Assembly (NCBI RefSeq): GCF_016745505.1
Contig: NZ_JAERUC010000149.1
Coordinates: forward strand, 34,417 to 98,416
DNA length: 64,000 nt
Direction: 5' to 3'
Source: Streptomyces silvae
GTDB taxonomy: Bacteria; Actinomycetota; Actinomycetes; Streptomycetales; Streptomycetaceae
A program made the translations under genes and the position numbers. The notes beneath the pieces were generated by a model. The model saw nothing but the letters and a program-made list of their open reading frames with translations, did not search any database and was not told the origin of the DNA. This document shows, piece by piece, positions 22,247 to 30,658 of the stretch (the stretch's first letter is position 1; each line of letters starts with the position of its first letter).

Positions 22247-23545
22247 ATGGGTCAGCAGGAGAAGGTGGCGACGAGCCTCGCCGGCACGGTCGGTGAGGAG
22301 ATCAGCGCCTCCCTCACGTCGGTGGACGCCGAACTCGCCCGCCGCTACCCGGGAGACCCCGGCACCCGCCAGCCCGTCCACACCGTCTACGTGCCCGCCG
22401 ACGACTTCACCGCGACGACCATCCGCACCTGGGGCGACCGGGCGCTGGCCGCGCTCGACGAGCACGCCCCCGACGCCGCCTCGCTCGCCTCGGTCCTCGG
22501 CCTCCCGCAGGACCTCGCGGAGCCCGTCCACGACCGCGTACGCGCCAAGCTGGAGCGCGAGCCGGTCGAGGACCTGCGCATCGACTTCGAGGACGGCTAC
22601 GGGCCCCGTCCCGACGCCGAGGAGGACGAGGCCGCCGCCCGCGCGGCGCGCCTGGTCGCCGAGGCGTACGCCGGCGGCACCGCGGCCCCGTACATGGGCA
22701 TCCGGATGAAGTGCATGGAGGCCGCCGTACGCGACCGGGGCATCCGCACCACGGACATCTTCCTCACCGGCCTGATGCGCGCGGGAGGGCTCCCCGACGG
22801 GCTCGTCCTGACGCTGCCCAAGGTGACCTACCCCGAACAGGTCACCGCCTTCGTACGGCTGCTGGAGGCCTTCGAGGAGACCCACGGGCTGCCCGCAGGA
22901 CGCCTCGGGTTCGAGATCCAGATCGAGACCAGCCAGTCGATCCTGGCGGCCGACGGCACGGCTGCCGTGGCCCGCATGATCGTCGCCGCCCGGGGCCGGG
23001 CAACCGGACTGCACTACGGGACCTTCGACTACAGCGCCTGCGTCGGCGTCAGCCCGGCCTACCAGGCGAGCGACCACCCCGCCGCCGACCACGCCAAGGC
23101 CGTCATGCAGGTCGCCGCCGCCGGTACCGGCGTACGGGTCTGCGACGGCTCCACGAACGTGCTGCCGGTCGGACCCGCCCAGCAGGTCCACGACGCCTGG
23201 GGCCTGCACCACGGCCTGACCCGCCGCGCGCTGGCCCGCGCCTACTACCAGGGCTGGGACATGCACCCGGGGCATCTGCCCACCCGCTACGCCGCCGTCT
23301 ACGCCTTCTACCGCGAGGGCCTCGGCCAGGCAGCGTCCCGGCTCGCCGCCTATGTGGCCAAGGCCGGCGGGGACGTCATGGACGAGCCCGCCACCGCCAA
23401 GGCGCTCAGCGGCTATCTGCTTCGCGGCATCGACTGCGGGGCCCTGGACGCCACCGAGGTCACGGAGCTCACCGGTCTGAGCCGCGCGGACCTCGACGGC
23501 TTCGCCTCACCCCGCCGCGGCGGGCTGACCGTGACGGCGCCGTAA
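22247..23545 (+). CDS. DUF6986 family protein (HpcH/HpaI or citrate-lyase-like aldolase fold)
   Basis: A 432-aa protein related to the phosphoenolpyruvate-type aldolase/citrate-lyase beta superfamily. Readable blocks include DLRIDFEDGYGPRPDAEEDEAA, VLTLPKVTYPEQV, RLGFEIQIETSQSIL (the catalytic barrel's EIQIET strand, with a metal-binding Glu) and GLHYGTFDYSACVGVSP (second metal-ligand region). It should bind Mg2+ and act on an oxo-acid or CoA ester. The ATG at 22247 has GGAGGG at 22234-22239, so the ATG at 22232 is rejected. The promoter is AT-rich (ACTTATAACTTCACTATGCGG, within 22179-22199). In other actinobacteria such genes neighbour purine and ureide breakdown genes; none is here. Confidence 0.8.
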   Translation: MGQQEKVATSLAGTVGEEISASLTSVDAELARRYPGDPGTRQPVHTVYVPADDFTATTIRTWGDRALAALDEHAPDAASLASVLGLPQDLAEPVHDRVRAKLEREPVEDLRIDFEDGYGPRPDAEEDEAAARAARLVAEAYAGGTAAPYMGIRMKCMEAAVRDRGIRTTDIFLTGLMRAGGLPDGLVLTLPKVTYPEQVTAFVRLLEAFEETHGLPAGRLGFEIQIETSQSILAADGTAAVARMIVAARGRATGLHYGTFDYSACVGVSPAYQASDHPAADHAKAVMQVAAAGTGVRVCDGSTNVLPVGPAQQVHDAWGLHHGLTRRALARAYYQGWDMHPGHLPTRYAAVYAFYREGLGQAASRLAAYVAKAGGDVMDEPATAKALSGYLLRGIDCGALDATEVTELTGLSRADLDGFASPRRGGLTVTAP

Positions 23546-23557
23546 GGGCTCGGCGCC

Positions 23558-24586
23558 TCACGCGGGCGGGAGCTCCCCCGAGCCGCGCGGGATGAGCCGG
23601 GTCGGCAGCTCCACCCTGGCCGGGGCGTGCGCGGCGCCGTCGAGGCGGCGGAACAGGTGTTCCGCCGCGGTGCGGCCGACCGCCGCCGCGTCCTGCGAGA
23701 TCACCGTGATGCCGAGCAGGTCGGCCAGTTCGATGTCGTCGAAGCCGACCAGGGCGATCCGGCGCTCGCACTCGGCGAGGACGCGGACGGCGGTGACCGT
23801 CACCCGGTTGTTGCCCGCGAAGAGCGCGGTCACCGGCTCCGGCCCGGCCAGCATGGCCTCGGCGGCCGCCCTGACCCTCGCCGGGTCGGTAGGACCGAGG
23901 GAGACCCAGGAGTCCTCGACCTCGATCCCGGCGTCCGCCAGCGCCGCGTGATACCCGCGCAGCCGCTCCGTGGCGGTGTGGATGCGCGGCTGGTCGCCGA
24001 TGAAGCCGATCCTGCGGTGGCCGTGCGCGACGAGATGGGCGACGCCCGCGCGCGCCCCGCCGAAGCTGTCCGACAGGACCATGTCCGCGTCCACCCGGCC
24101 CGCCGGACGGTCGACGAACACCGTGGCGATGCCCGCCTTCATCTCCGGCTCCAGATAGCGGTGGTCGTCGCCGGCCGGGATCACGATGAGGCCGTCCACC
24201 CGGCGGGCGCAGAGCGCGAGGACGAGCTCCTGCTCACGCTCGGGGTCCTCGGCACTGGAGCCGTTGATCAGGAGCGCGCCGTGGGCGCGGGCCACTTCTT
24301 CCACGGCGCGGCTCAGCGGCCCGTAGAACGGGTCCGCGAGGTCCTCCAGGACGAGGCCGATGGACGCGGTGCGGCCCTTGCGCAGGACGCGCGCGCTGTC
24401 GTTGCGGCGGAACCCGAGCGCCTCGATGGCCTCCTGGACGCGTCGCTCGGTGTCGGGGGTGACACCGGGCTCGCTGTTCACCACGCGGGAGACCGTCTTG
24501 AGGCCCACTCCGGCACGGGCGGCCACATCCTTCATGGTCGGCCTGTTGCCGTAGCGGGACTCGGAATGGCGGGCGGTCTCGGCCAC
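23558..24586 (-). CDS. LacI-family transcriptional regulator
   Basis: A 342-aa repressor. The HTH and hinge are TMKDVAARAGVGLKTVSRVVNSEPGVTPDTERRV; the periplasmic-binding-like sensor domain follows with IGLVLEDLADPFYGPLSRAVEEVA, DGLIVIPAG and the LVAHGHRRIGFIGDQ block. I take GTG at 24586 (AGGA 9 nt upstream); a start at the internal Met just before KDVAARAG is possible. It is divergent from a ROK-family kinase gene, and GACAACGTTGTC lies between them, so it probably represses both itself and the kinase. The ligand is likely a sugar or its phosphate. Confidence 0.92.
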   Translation of the reverse strand: MAETARHSESRYGNRPTMKDVAARAGVGLKTVSRVVNSEPGVTPDTERRVQEAIEALGFRRNDSARVLRKGRTASIGLVLEDLADPFYGPLSRAVEEVARAHGALLINGSSAEDPEREQELVLALCARRVDGLIVIPAGDDHRYLEPEMKAGIATVFVDRPAGRVDADMVLSDSFGGARAGVAHLVAHGHRRIGFIGDQPRIHTATERLRGYHAALADAGIEVEDSWVSLGPTDPARVRAAAEAMLAGPEPVTALFAGNNRVTVTAVRVLAECERRIALVGFDDIELADLLGITVISQDAAAVGRTAAEHLFRRLDGAAHAPARVELPTRLIPRGSGELPPA

Positions 24587-24680
24587 GGTGCGCTGTCCTG
24601 ACGTCGGGAACGGGTGATTCCGGCCTCCACCGGCGGTGCCGGGAGGGGGCCGGATGCTGTGGCGTCGAGCATAGGCCCTG

Positions 24681-24692
24681 GACAACGTTGTC
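24681..24692. promoter_or_regulatory. LacI-type operator
   Basis: GACAACGTTGTC is a perfect 12-bp palindrome in the 183-bp gap between divergent LacI and ROK genes and fits the LacI-family consensus (TGACAACGTTGTCA core). Confidence 0.7.
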
Positions 24693-24769
24693 AAGAGAAT
24701 GGAGACTGGGTGGACCATCCGACTGAAGTCGCAGGTCCTGCGCCCCACCCCTCCGGAGAGTCCACACCG

Positions 24770-25744
24770 ATGCATACCGACCTCGTCGCCGCGCTCGACA
24801 TCGGCGGTACCAAGATCGCCGGGGCGTTGGTGGACGGCGCCGGTTCCCTACTCGTACGGGCGCAGCGTCCCACGCCGGCCCGCGAGGGAGCCGAGGCCGT
24901 GATGGGTGCGGTGAGCGAGGTCCTGAAGGAGCTCCAGGCCTCCGCACTGTGGCACCGGGCGCGGGCGGTCGGCATCGGGAGCGCGGGCCCGGTCGACGCC
25001 TCGGCCGGCACCGTCAGCCCGGTCAACGTCCCGGGCTGGCGCGGCTTTCCGCTGGTGGACCGGGTGGCGGCAGAGACGGGCGGCCTGCCGGTCACGCTCG
25101 TCGGCGACGGGGTCGCGATGACGGCGGCCGAGCACTGGCTGGGCGCCGCCCGCGGCTACGACAACGCGCTGTGCCTGGTCGTCTCCACCGGTGTCGGCGG
25201 CGGTCTCGTGCTCGGCGGGAAGCTGCACCCGGGCCCCTCGGGCAACGCGGGCCACATCGGCCACATCAGCGTCGACCTGGACGGCGACCCCTGCCCCTGC
25301 GGCGCGCGCGGCTGTGTGGAGCGCATCGCCAGCGGACCGAACATCGCCCGGCGGGCCCTGGAGAACGGCTGGCGCCCCGGCCCGGACGGCGACACCACGG
25401 CCGCCGCGGTCGCCGACGCCGCCCGCGCCGGAGACCCGGTCGCGGTCGCCTCCTTCGAGCGGGCCGCCCAGGCACTCGCCGCGGGGATCGCCGCCACCGC
25501 CACCCTGGCGGACATCGACATCGCCGTGATCGGCGGGGGAGTGGCCGGCGCGGGCGAGGTGCTCTTCGCCCCGCTGCGCAGGTCCCTGCGCGACTACGCC
25601 ACGCTCTCCTTCGTCCAGGACCTCACCGTGACCTCCGCGGTCATGGGCAACGACGCGGGGCTGGTCGGCGCGGCGGCCGCGGCCTCGGTGGCGACGGCCC
25701 GGCCCGGCGCGTCGAACGGCGTACGGGCCGTGGCCACCCCGTAG
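24770..25744 (+). CDS. ROK-family sugar kinase
   Basis: A 324-aa kinase of the ROK family. ALDIGGTKIAGALVDG is the phosphate-1 loop; VVSTGVGGGLVLGGKL is the phosphate-2 region; GNAGHIGHISVD and CPCGARGCVERIASG carry the zinc ligands (one His and the CxCGxxGC cysteines). The catalytic Asp lies in TLVGDGVAMTAAEHW, where most ROK kinases have NDxNAAA; the Asp is kept but the Asn residues are replaced, which may alter activity. No HTH is present, so it is a kinase rather than a regulator. ATG 24770 follows GGAGAG. It is divergent from LacI, whose operator lies in its promoter region. Confidence 0.9.
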   Translation: MHTDLVAALDIGGTKIAGALVDGAGSLLVRAQRPTPAREGAEAVMGAVSEVLKELQASALWHRARAVGIGSAGPVDASAGTVSPVNVPGWRGFPLVDRVAAETGGLPVTLVGDGVAMTAAEHWLGAARGYDNALCLVVSTGVGGGLVLGGKLHPGPSGNAGHIGHISVDLDGDPCPCGARGCVERIASGPNIARRALENGWRPGPDGDTTAAAVADAARAGDPVAVASFERAAQALAAGIAATATLADIDIAVIGGGVAGAGEVLFAPLRRSLRDYATLSFVQDLTVTSAVMGNDAGLVGAAAAASVATARPGASNGVRAVATP

Positions 25745-25765
25745 GCAGCCGGTCGGGCCCCGAAG

Positions 25766-25942
25766 TCAGCGGCTCGCGTCCGTCGGCTGCCGGGGCACCA
25801 CCACCAGGAAGGCGTCCCGCTCCAGATCCATCACGACCTCGGCGGCCACGCCCTCGCAGCGGCGTGCGGCGGCGAACTCCTCCGCGGGCCGGCTGCCCCG
25901 CGGCCCTCCCGCGGGAAACTGCTCGAGTACCGTGCGGCGCAC
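25766..25942 (-). CDS. small hypothetical protein, 58 aa
   Basis: A small protein beginning (V)RRTVLEQFPAGGPRGSRP and ending in VVMDLERDAFLVVVPRQPTDASR. GTG at 25942 has GAGGGG 6 nt upstream and is preferred to the longer start at 25981. It has an EEFAAARRCEGVAAEVVMDL segment that looks like a short helix followed by a beta strand. I do not recognise the family. It lies between the ROK kinase gene (converging, 21-bp gap) and the ATPase-NUDIX gene (divergent, 185 bp), so it is probably monocistronic. Confidence 0.5.
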   Translation of the reverse strand: MRRTVLEQFPAGGPRGSRPAEEFAAARRCEGVAAEVVMDLERDAFLVVVPRQPTDASR

Positions 25943-26127
25943 CGCGTACCCCCTCGTCGTTCCAGTGGCTGCCCGCTCCAACGACGCCCGCCCGTCACGG
26001 GTTACGGCGCCGAGCGGGCCCGGGCCCGTACGGCGGGAGGCCTCCGGCGCAACCGTGTCACCCCCGTGGGGTTTCCGGAGCGGGGTGTTGCGGGCAAGCC
26101 ACAGGGGGCTACGGAAGAGGGGGACCC

Positions 26128-27171
26128 GTGATCGTCTGGATCAACGGTGCGTTCAGTGCGGGCAAGACCAGCGCCGCGTGCGAACTGATCGATCTGATCC
26201 CGAACAGCACCTTCTACGACCCCGGAGTGACCGGAGGAGGGCTGCGCCGGCTGCTGCCCCAGAAGAAGCTCGCCGAGGTGACCGACTTCCAGGACCTGCC
26301 GATCTGGCGGCGTCTGGTGGTCGACACGGCGGCCGCGCTCCTCGCCGAACTCTCCGGGGTGCTGGTGGTGCCGATGACACTGCTGAGACAGGAGTACCGC
26401 GACGAGATCTTCGGAGGGCTCGCCTCCCGGCGCATACCGGTGCGCCATGTGCTGCTCTCACCTGAGGAAACGATCCTGCGGAAACGGATCGCCGAGCGGG
26501 AGGAGTTCGCCGACGACCCCGAGCACAGCGAGCGGGTCAGGCAGTGGGCCTACGAGCACATCGAGCCCTACCGCGCGGCGCTCGGCTGGATCACCGCGGA
26601 CGCCCACACGATCGACACCAGCGCGCTCACCCCGTACGAGACGGCCGAGCGGATAGCCGAGGCGCTGCGCACCGGGGAGGCCAGGGAGTGCGGCATAGTC
26701 CAGACGCCCGAACCGCGTGCGGAGACCGTCGCGTCGGGGGTGCTGCTCTTCGACGAGCAGGACCGGGTGCTGCTGGTCGACCCGACCTACAAGCCGGGCT
26801 GGGAGTTCCCCGGCGGTGTGGTGGAGCCCGGAGAGGCCCCGGCGCAGGCCGGGATACGGGAGGTCGCCGAGGAGCTCGGCCTCCGTCTGGACACGGTGCC
26901 GGAACTCCTGGTGGTCGACTGGGAGGCGCCGAAGCCGCCCGCGTACGGGGGACTGCGCTTCCTGTTCGACGGCGGCCGTCTGCACGGCGAGGACGCCGCC
27001 CGGCTGCTGCTGCCCGGTTCGGAACTGCGCGGCTGGCGGTTCGTCACCGAGGAGGAGGCCGCGGGCCTGCTGCCGCCGACCCGCTTCGAGCGGCTCCGCT
27101 GGGCCCTGCGCGCCCGTGAGCGGTCCAGCGTGCTCAATCTGGAGGCCGGGGTGCCGGTGGGCGGCCCGTAG
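26128..27171 (+). CDS. P-loop ATPase (TmrB-like kinase domain) fused to NUDIX hydrolase
   Basis: A 347-aa two-domain protein. Residues 1-~185 are a small P-loop NTPase: VIVWINGAFSAGKTSAA (Walker A GxxSAGKT), LVVPMTLLRQEYRDEIF, and LSPEETILRKRIAEREEF, as in TmrB-like tunicamycin-resistance or shikimate-kinase-type proteins. Residues ~195-340 are a NUDIX domain with the complete box GGVVEPGEAPAQAGIREVAEELGL (Gx5Ex7REUxEExGU). The GTG at 26128 follows GAGGGGG. The two activities may act in sequence, for example phosphorylating a nucleoside-like compound and hydrolysing a nucleotide derivative, but the substrate is unknown. It converges on the dipeptidase gene. Confidence 0.85.
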   Translation: MIVWINGAFSAGKTSAACELIDLIPNSTFYDPGVTGGGLRRLLPQKKLAEVTDFQDLPIWRRLVVDTAAALLAELSGVLVVPMTLLRQEYRDEIFGGLASRRIPVRHVLLSPEETILRKRIAEREEFADDPEHSERVRQWAYEHIEPYRAALGWITADAHTIDTSALTPYETAERIAEALRTGEARECGIVQTPEPRAETVASGVLLFDEQDRVLLVDPTYKPGWEFPGGVVEPGEAPAQAGIREVAEELGLRLDTVPELLVVDWEAPKPPAYGGLRFLFDGGRLHGEDAARLLLPGSELRGWRFVTEEEAAGLLPPTRFERLRWALRARERSSVLNLEAGVPVGGP

Positions 27172-27179
27172 CGCCGTAC

Positions 27180-27207
27180 GGGCCGCCCGCGCGGCGGCTG
27201 GCGGCCC
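27180..27207. terminator. Hairpin between converging NUDIX-fusion and dipeptidase genes
   Basis: GGGCCGCC (27180-27187) pairs with GGCGGCCC (27200-27207) across a 12-nt loop. It could act in both directions. Confidence 0.5.
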
Positions 27208-27237
27208 GGGGCGGCGCGGGTGCCGCCTCCGGGGCCG

Positions 27238-28602
27238 TCAGGCCTTCTTGGACTCCGCGTAGTTCCGGAGGAACAGCGCCTCGGCCACCGAGAGCCGCTC
27301 CAGCTCCTCGGGGGACACGCTCTCGTTCACCGCGTGGATCTGCGCCTCGGGCTCGCTCAGCCCGATGAGCAGGATCTCCGCCTCCGGGTACAGCGCGGAC
27401 AGGGTGTTGCAGAGCGGGATGGACCCGCCCAGGCCGGAGGACTGCATCTCCTCGCCCGGGTAGGCGAGCCGCATGGCCTCGGCCATCGACGCGTAGGCGG
27501 GGCTGGTGATGTCGGCGCGGAACGGCTGCCCCTGGCCGACCTGTTCGACGGAGACCCGCGCTCCCCAGGGGGCGTGCGACTCCAGGTGGGCGGTCAGCAG
27601 CTTCGTCGCCTCGGTGGCGTCCTGGCCCGGCGGCACCCGCAGACTGATCTGCGCCCGGGCGCTCGCCTGCAGCGAGGGAGTGGCGCCGACCACCGGCGGG
27701 CAGTCGATGCCGATGACGGTGACCGCGGGCCGCGCCCAGATGCGGTCGGCGACCGTACCCGTACCGATGAGCCCCACACCGTCGAGCACCTTGGCGTCCG
27801 AGCGGAACTCGCCCTCCGGGTACTGCAGTCCGTCCCACTCCGCGTCGGACGTGAGCCCGTCGACCGTCGTCGTGCCGTCCTCGGCCCGCAACGACGCCAG
27901 CAGCTGGATCATCGCCGCCAGCGCGTCCGGAGCCGCGCCGCCGAACTGCCCGGAGTGCAGGTTCCCTTCGAGGGTGTCCAGCTGTACGCGCAGCATGGTC
28001 ATCCCGCGCAGCGTCGCGGTCACCGTGGGCAGCCCGACGCGGAAGTTGCCGGTGTCACCGATGACGATCGTGTCGGCGGCCAGCAGCTCCGGGTGCGCCT
28101 CGGCGTAGCGTTCCAGACCGCCCGTGCCCTGCTCCTCCGAGCCCTCCGCGATCACCTTGACGGACACCGGGACGCCGCCGTTCGCCTTGAGGGCGCGCAG
28201 CGCGAGCAGGTGCATGATGAAGCCGCCCTTGCAGTCCGCGGCACCCCGGCCGAACCACCGGCCGTCGCGCTCGGTCAGCTCGAACGGCGGGGACAGCCAG
28301 GCGGACTCGTCCAGCGGCGGCTGCACGTCGTAGTGCGCGTAGAGCAGCACCGTGGGGGCGCCGGCCGGGCCGGGCAGGTAGCCGTACACCGACTGCGTGC
28401 CGTCGGGGGTGTCGAGCAGGGCGACGTCCTGGAACTCCTCGGCGCGCAGGGCGTCCGCGACCCAGCCGGCCGCCGCCTCGCACTCGCTCCGGGGGAACTG
28501 AGCCGGGTCCGCCACCGACCGGAAGGCCACCAGCTCGGTGAGCTCCGCCTTGGCGCGGGGCATCAGCGAGGCAACGGTCTCGGAAATCGGATGGGCGGTC
28601 AT
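27238..28602 (-). CDS. M20-family dipeptidase
   Basis: A 454-aa zinc dipeptidase of the CNDP/PepV type. Metal ligands and neighbours are readable: LYAHYDVQPP (His, Asp), GRGAADCKGGFIMHLLAL (bridging Asp), VIAEGSEEQGTGGL (catalytic Glu-Glu), VIGDTG, and the C-terminal HAVNESV. The lid (dimerisation) domain runs from ~200 to ~330, with HSGQFGGAAPD. It should hydrolyse dipeptides in the cytosol. ATG at 28602 has AAGGAG with a 7-nt spacer, and the GTG at 28608 is rejected. A small frame with its own strong ribosome site ends 25 nt upstream of the ATG (see 28628-28702). Confidence 0.92.
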   Translation of the reverse strand: MTAHPISETVASLMPRAKAELTELVAFRSVADPAQFPRSECEAAAGWVADALRAEEFQDVALLDTPDGTQSVYGYLPGPAGAPTVLLYAHYDVQPPLDESAWLSPPFELTERDGRWFGRGAADCKGGFIMHLLALRALKANGGVPVSVKVIAEGSEEQGTGGLERYAEAHPELLAADTIVIGDTGNFRVGLPTVTATLRGMTMLRVQLDTLEGNLHSGQFGGAAPDALAAMIQLLASLRAEDGTTTVDGLTSDAEWDGLQYPEGEFRSDAKVLDGVGLIGTGTVADRIWARPAVTVIGIDCPPVVGATPSLQASARAQISLRVPPGQDATEATKLLTAHLESHAPWGARVSVEQVGQGQPFRADITSPAYASMAEAMRLAYPGEEMQSSGLGGSIPLCNTLSALYPEAEILLIGLSEPEAQIHAVNESVSPEELERLSVAEALFLRNYAESKKA

Positions 28603-28627
28603 GGGCACGCTCCTTGCGGGTACGACG

Positions 28628-28702
28628 TCAGGACTGTGGCGCGATGTGTACGCGGCCGGGAGCGACGCCGTGGAAGCGGCGTCGCATGGACAACGAATTC
28701 AT
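28628..28702 (-). CDS. candidate uORF/leader peptide ahead of the dipeptidase, 24 aa
   Basis: A 24-codon frame, MNSLSMRRRFHG... to ...HIAPQS. Its ATG (28702) is preceded by GGGAGG with a 7-nt spacer, one of the best ribosome sites in the window, and its stop lies 25 nt from the dipeptidase start on the same strand. A 9-bp hairpin, GCGACGCCG/CGGCGTCGC (28662-28670 and 28677-28685), lies inside it. It is very basic. It may be a leader that regulates the dipeptidase, or a small protein in its own right. I do not recognise the family. Confidence 0.45.
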   Translation of the reverse strand: MNSLSMRRRFHGVAPGRVHIAPQS

Positions 28703-28796
28703 GGCTGATCCTCCCACAGCGGAGTTCGGCCACGGCGCGCCGTAGGATGCCGTGAGCAGCTGGGGCCACTGGTCGGATCGGGAGCAGAAGCACATC

Positions 28797-30035
28797 GTGA
28801 GCAGCGAGAACGCAGACGCCGGACGTGAGCCGGATGAGACGTCGTCGGTACCGCCGGAGTCCTCGGTATGGGATGTCGTCGTGGTCGGCGCGGGCCCGGC
28901 CGGAGCTTCCGCGGCGTACGCCGCGGCCGTGACCGGCCGTCGGGTGCTGTTGCTGGAGAAGGCGGAGATCCCCCGTTACAAGACGTGCGGTGGCGGAATC
29001 ATCGGGTTCTCGCGGGATTCCCTGCCCCCCGGATTCGAACTGCCCCTGAAGGACCGGATCCACGCGGTCACCTTCTCGCTCAACGGGAAGCTGTCGCGCA
29101 CCCGGAAGTCCAAGCGCATGCTCTTCGGGCTGATCAACCGGCCGGAATTCGACGCCGGGCTGGTCGAGGAGGCCCAGAAGGCGGGCGCCGAACTGCGCAC
29201 GGGCGTGACGGTGACACGGGTGGAGCAGCACGGCACCGCCGTGCCCGACCGGCGCACGGTCGCCGTGGTGCTGGCCGGCGGGGAGACGGTGCTCGCCCGG
29301 GCCGTCGTCGGCGCGGACGGCAGCGCCGGCCGCATAGGGGCTCATGTCGGCGTGAAGCTCGACCAGGTGGACCTCGGGCTCGAGGCGGAGATCCCCGTAC
29401 CGGAGACGGTCGCCGAGGACTGGGCGGGCCGGGTGCTCATCGACTGGGGTCCGCTGCCCGGGAGTTACGGCTGGGTCTTCCCCAAGGGGGACACCCTGAC
29501 CGTCGGTGTCATCGCGGCGCGCGGCGACGGCGCGGCGACCAAGCGGTATCTGGAGGACTTCGTCGGCCGGCTGGGCCTCGCCGGGTTCGAGCCGACGATC
29601 TCCTCCGGACATCTGACCCGGTGCCGCAGCGACGACTCGCCGCTCTCCCGCGGACGCGTGGTCGTCTGCGGGGACGCGGCCGGGCTGCTGGAACCCTGGA
29701 CGCGGGAAGGCATCTCCTTCGCTCTTCGGTCCGGGCGCCTCGCGGGTGAATGGGCGGTACGGATCGCGGAGTCGCACGACGCGGTCGACGCGCGGCGGCA
29801 GGCGCTCAACTACGCCTTCGCGATCAAGGCGGGGCTGGGCGTGGAGATGAGCGTCGGGCGCCGCATGCTCCATCTGTTCGAGCGGCGCCCCGGGCTCCTG
29901 CACGCGGTGCTGACGGGTTTCCGTCCCGCGTGGAACGCGTTCGCGGGGATCACCCGGGGGACGACGTCACTGGCCGAGCTGGTCCGCACGCACCCGATGG
30001 CCCAGCGGGCGCTGCATGTGATGGACCGCCGGTAG
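28797..30035 (+). CDS. geranylgeranyl reductase family FAD-dependent oxidoreductase
   Basis: A 412-aa flavoprotein of the geranylgeranyl/digeranylgeranyl reductase group. WDVVVVGAGPAGASAAYAAA is the FAD motif; LLLEKAEIPRYKTCGGGIIG is the family's PRxKxCGG motif; VVGADGSAGRI and GRVVVCGDAAGLLEPWTREGISFALRSGRLAG is the second FAD block. It should saturate prenyl chains (menaquinone or lipid-linked isoprenoids) or act on a related unsaturated lipid. GTG at 28797 is chosen; GTG at 28752 is an alternative, but TAGGAT at 28744-28749 may be a -10 box there. It converges on the DUF385-type gene with a hairpin between. Confidence 0.88.
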   Translation: MSSENADAGREPDETSSVPPESSVWDVVVVGAGPAGASAAYAAAVTGRRVLLLEKAEIPRYKTCGGGIIGFSRDSLPPGFELPLKDRIHAVTFSLNGKLSRTRKSKRMLFGLINRPEFDAGLVEEAQKAGAELRTGVTVTRVEQHGTAVPDRRTVAVVLAGGETVLARAVVGADGSAGRIGAHVGVKLDQVDLGLEAEIPVPETVAEDWAGRVLIDWGPLPGSYGWVFPKGDTLTVGVIAARGDGAATKRYLEDFVGRLGLAGFEPTISSGHLTRCRSDDSPLSRGRVVVCGDAAGLLEPWTREGISFALRSGRLAGEWAVRIAESHDAVDARRQALNYAFAIKAGLGVEMSVGRRMLHLFERRPGLLHAVLTGFRPAWNAFAGITRGTTSLAELVRTHPMAQRALHVMDRR

Positions 30036-30045
30036 GCAGTCGGGT

Positions 30046-30065
30046 CGGCCGGCGGTGGCCGGCCG
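30046..30065. terminator. Hairpin terminator candidate
   Basis: CGGCCGGC (30046-30053) pairs with GCCGGCCG (30058-30065) over a GGTG loop, 10 bp beyond the stop of the geranylgeranyl-reductase-like gene. Confidence 0.6.
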
Positions 30066-30130
30066 GCCGGAGGGCACCGTGACCGGGCGACCGTCCGGGG
30101 CGGCGCCCCGGCGCACCCGTGCCCGCCGGC

Positions 30131-30586
30131 TCAGCTCGTGACCGTGATCCTGAAGACGGGGTGATCGGGGCAGGCCGCCAGGAGTTCGGCGTCGGTGGAG
30201 CTGGCCGTGATGCCCTGGAAGTACTGGTTGACCTCCCAGCCCCAGCGCTTCAGATAGGCGCGCACGATCCGTACCTTCTGCTCGTCGTCCGCGATCTCCA
30301 CGGCGGTGAACGTCCGCACCCGGCGGCCCACCTTCAACTCCCCGCCTCCGGCCGCGCGCATGTTCCGCACCCACTGGGAGTGGCCGCGGGCGGAGACCAG
30401 GTACTGGGCGCCGTCGTGGTGGTGGGGGTTGACGGGGATGCGCTGCATCCGGCCGCTCCTACGGCCCCGTACCGACATCTCGGCGCTGCCGAGGAGGCTG
30501 ACGCCGTGTCGGGCCAGCCAGCCGATGACACTGTTCATGCGCTGTGCGAAGGCGTTGGCCTGGAGGTAGTACGGCTGCTGCGACAT
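30131..30586 (-). CDS. nitroreductase/deazaflavin-dependent oxidoreductase family protein (DUF385, Ddn-like)
   Basis: A 151-aa split-barrel protein of the F420-dependent Ddn/FDOR group. Features are the N-terminal helix (FAQRMNSVIGWLARHGVSLLG), the strand pair EMSVRGRRSGRMQRIPVNPHHHDGAQYLVSARGHSQWVRNMRAAGGGEL, and HPVFRITV at the end. The family reduces nitro, enone or quinone compounds with reduced F420. ATG at 30586 follows AGGAG with a 6-nt spacer. It is divergent from a TetR gene, with two identical-arm palindromes between them, so it is the likely target of that regulator. Confidence 0.87.
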   Translation of the reverse strand: MSQQPYYLQANAFAQRMNSVIGWLARHGVSLLGSAEMSVRGRRSGRMQRIPVNPHHHDGAQYLVSARGHSQWVRNMRAAGGGELKVGRRVRTFTAVEIADDEQKVRIVRAYLKRWGWEVNQYFQGITASSTDAELLAACPDHPVFRITVTS

Positions 30587-30605
30587 GGTGGCTCCTGCCA
30601 TTCAG

Positions 30606-30618
30606 AGAGCACTGCTCT
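30606..30618. promoter_or_regulatory. TetR operator site 1 (AGAGCA-N-TGCTCT)
   Basis: AGAGCACTGCTCT, extendable to GAGAGCACTGCTCTC (30605-30619), is a 13-15 bp palindrome centred at 30612, close to the start of the DUF385-type gene. Confidence 0.7.
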
Positions 30619-30658
30619 CGCTTGAGATCAGTGTGCACGTGTGCGGTGATCCAAGGCA

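Noticed and set aside
24949..26127. In-frame extension upstream of the P-loop/NUDIX fusion
   Set aside because: The sequence overlaps the ROK kinase in another frame; GTG 26128 has GAGGGGG upstream and starts exactly at the P-loop domain.
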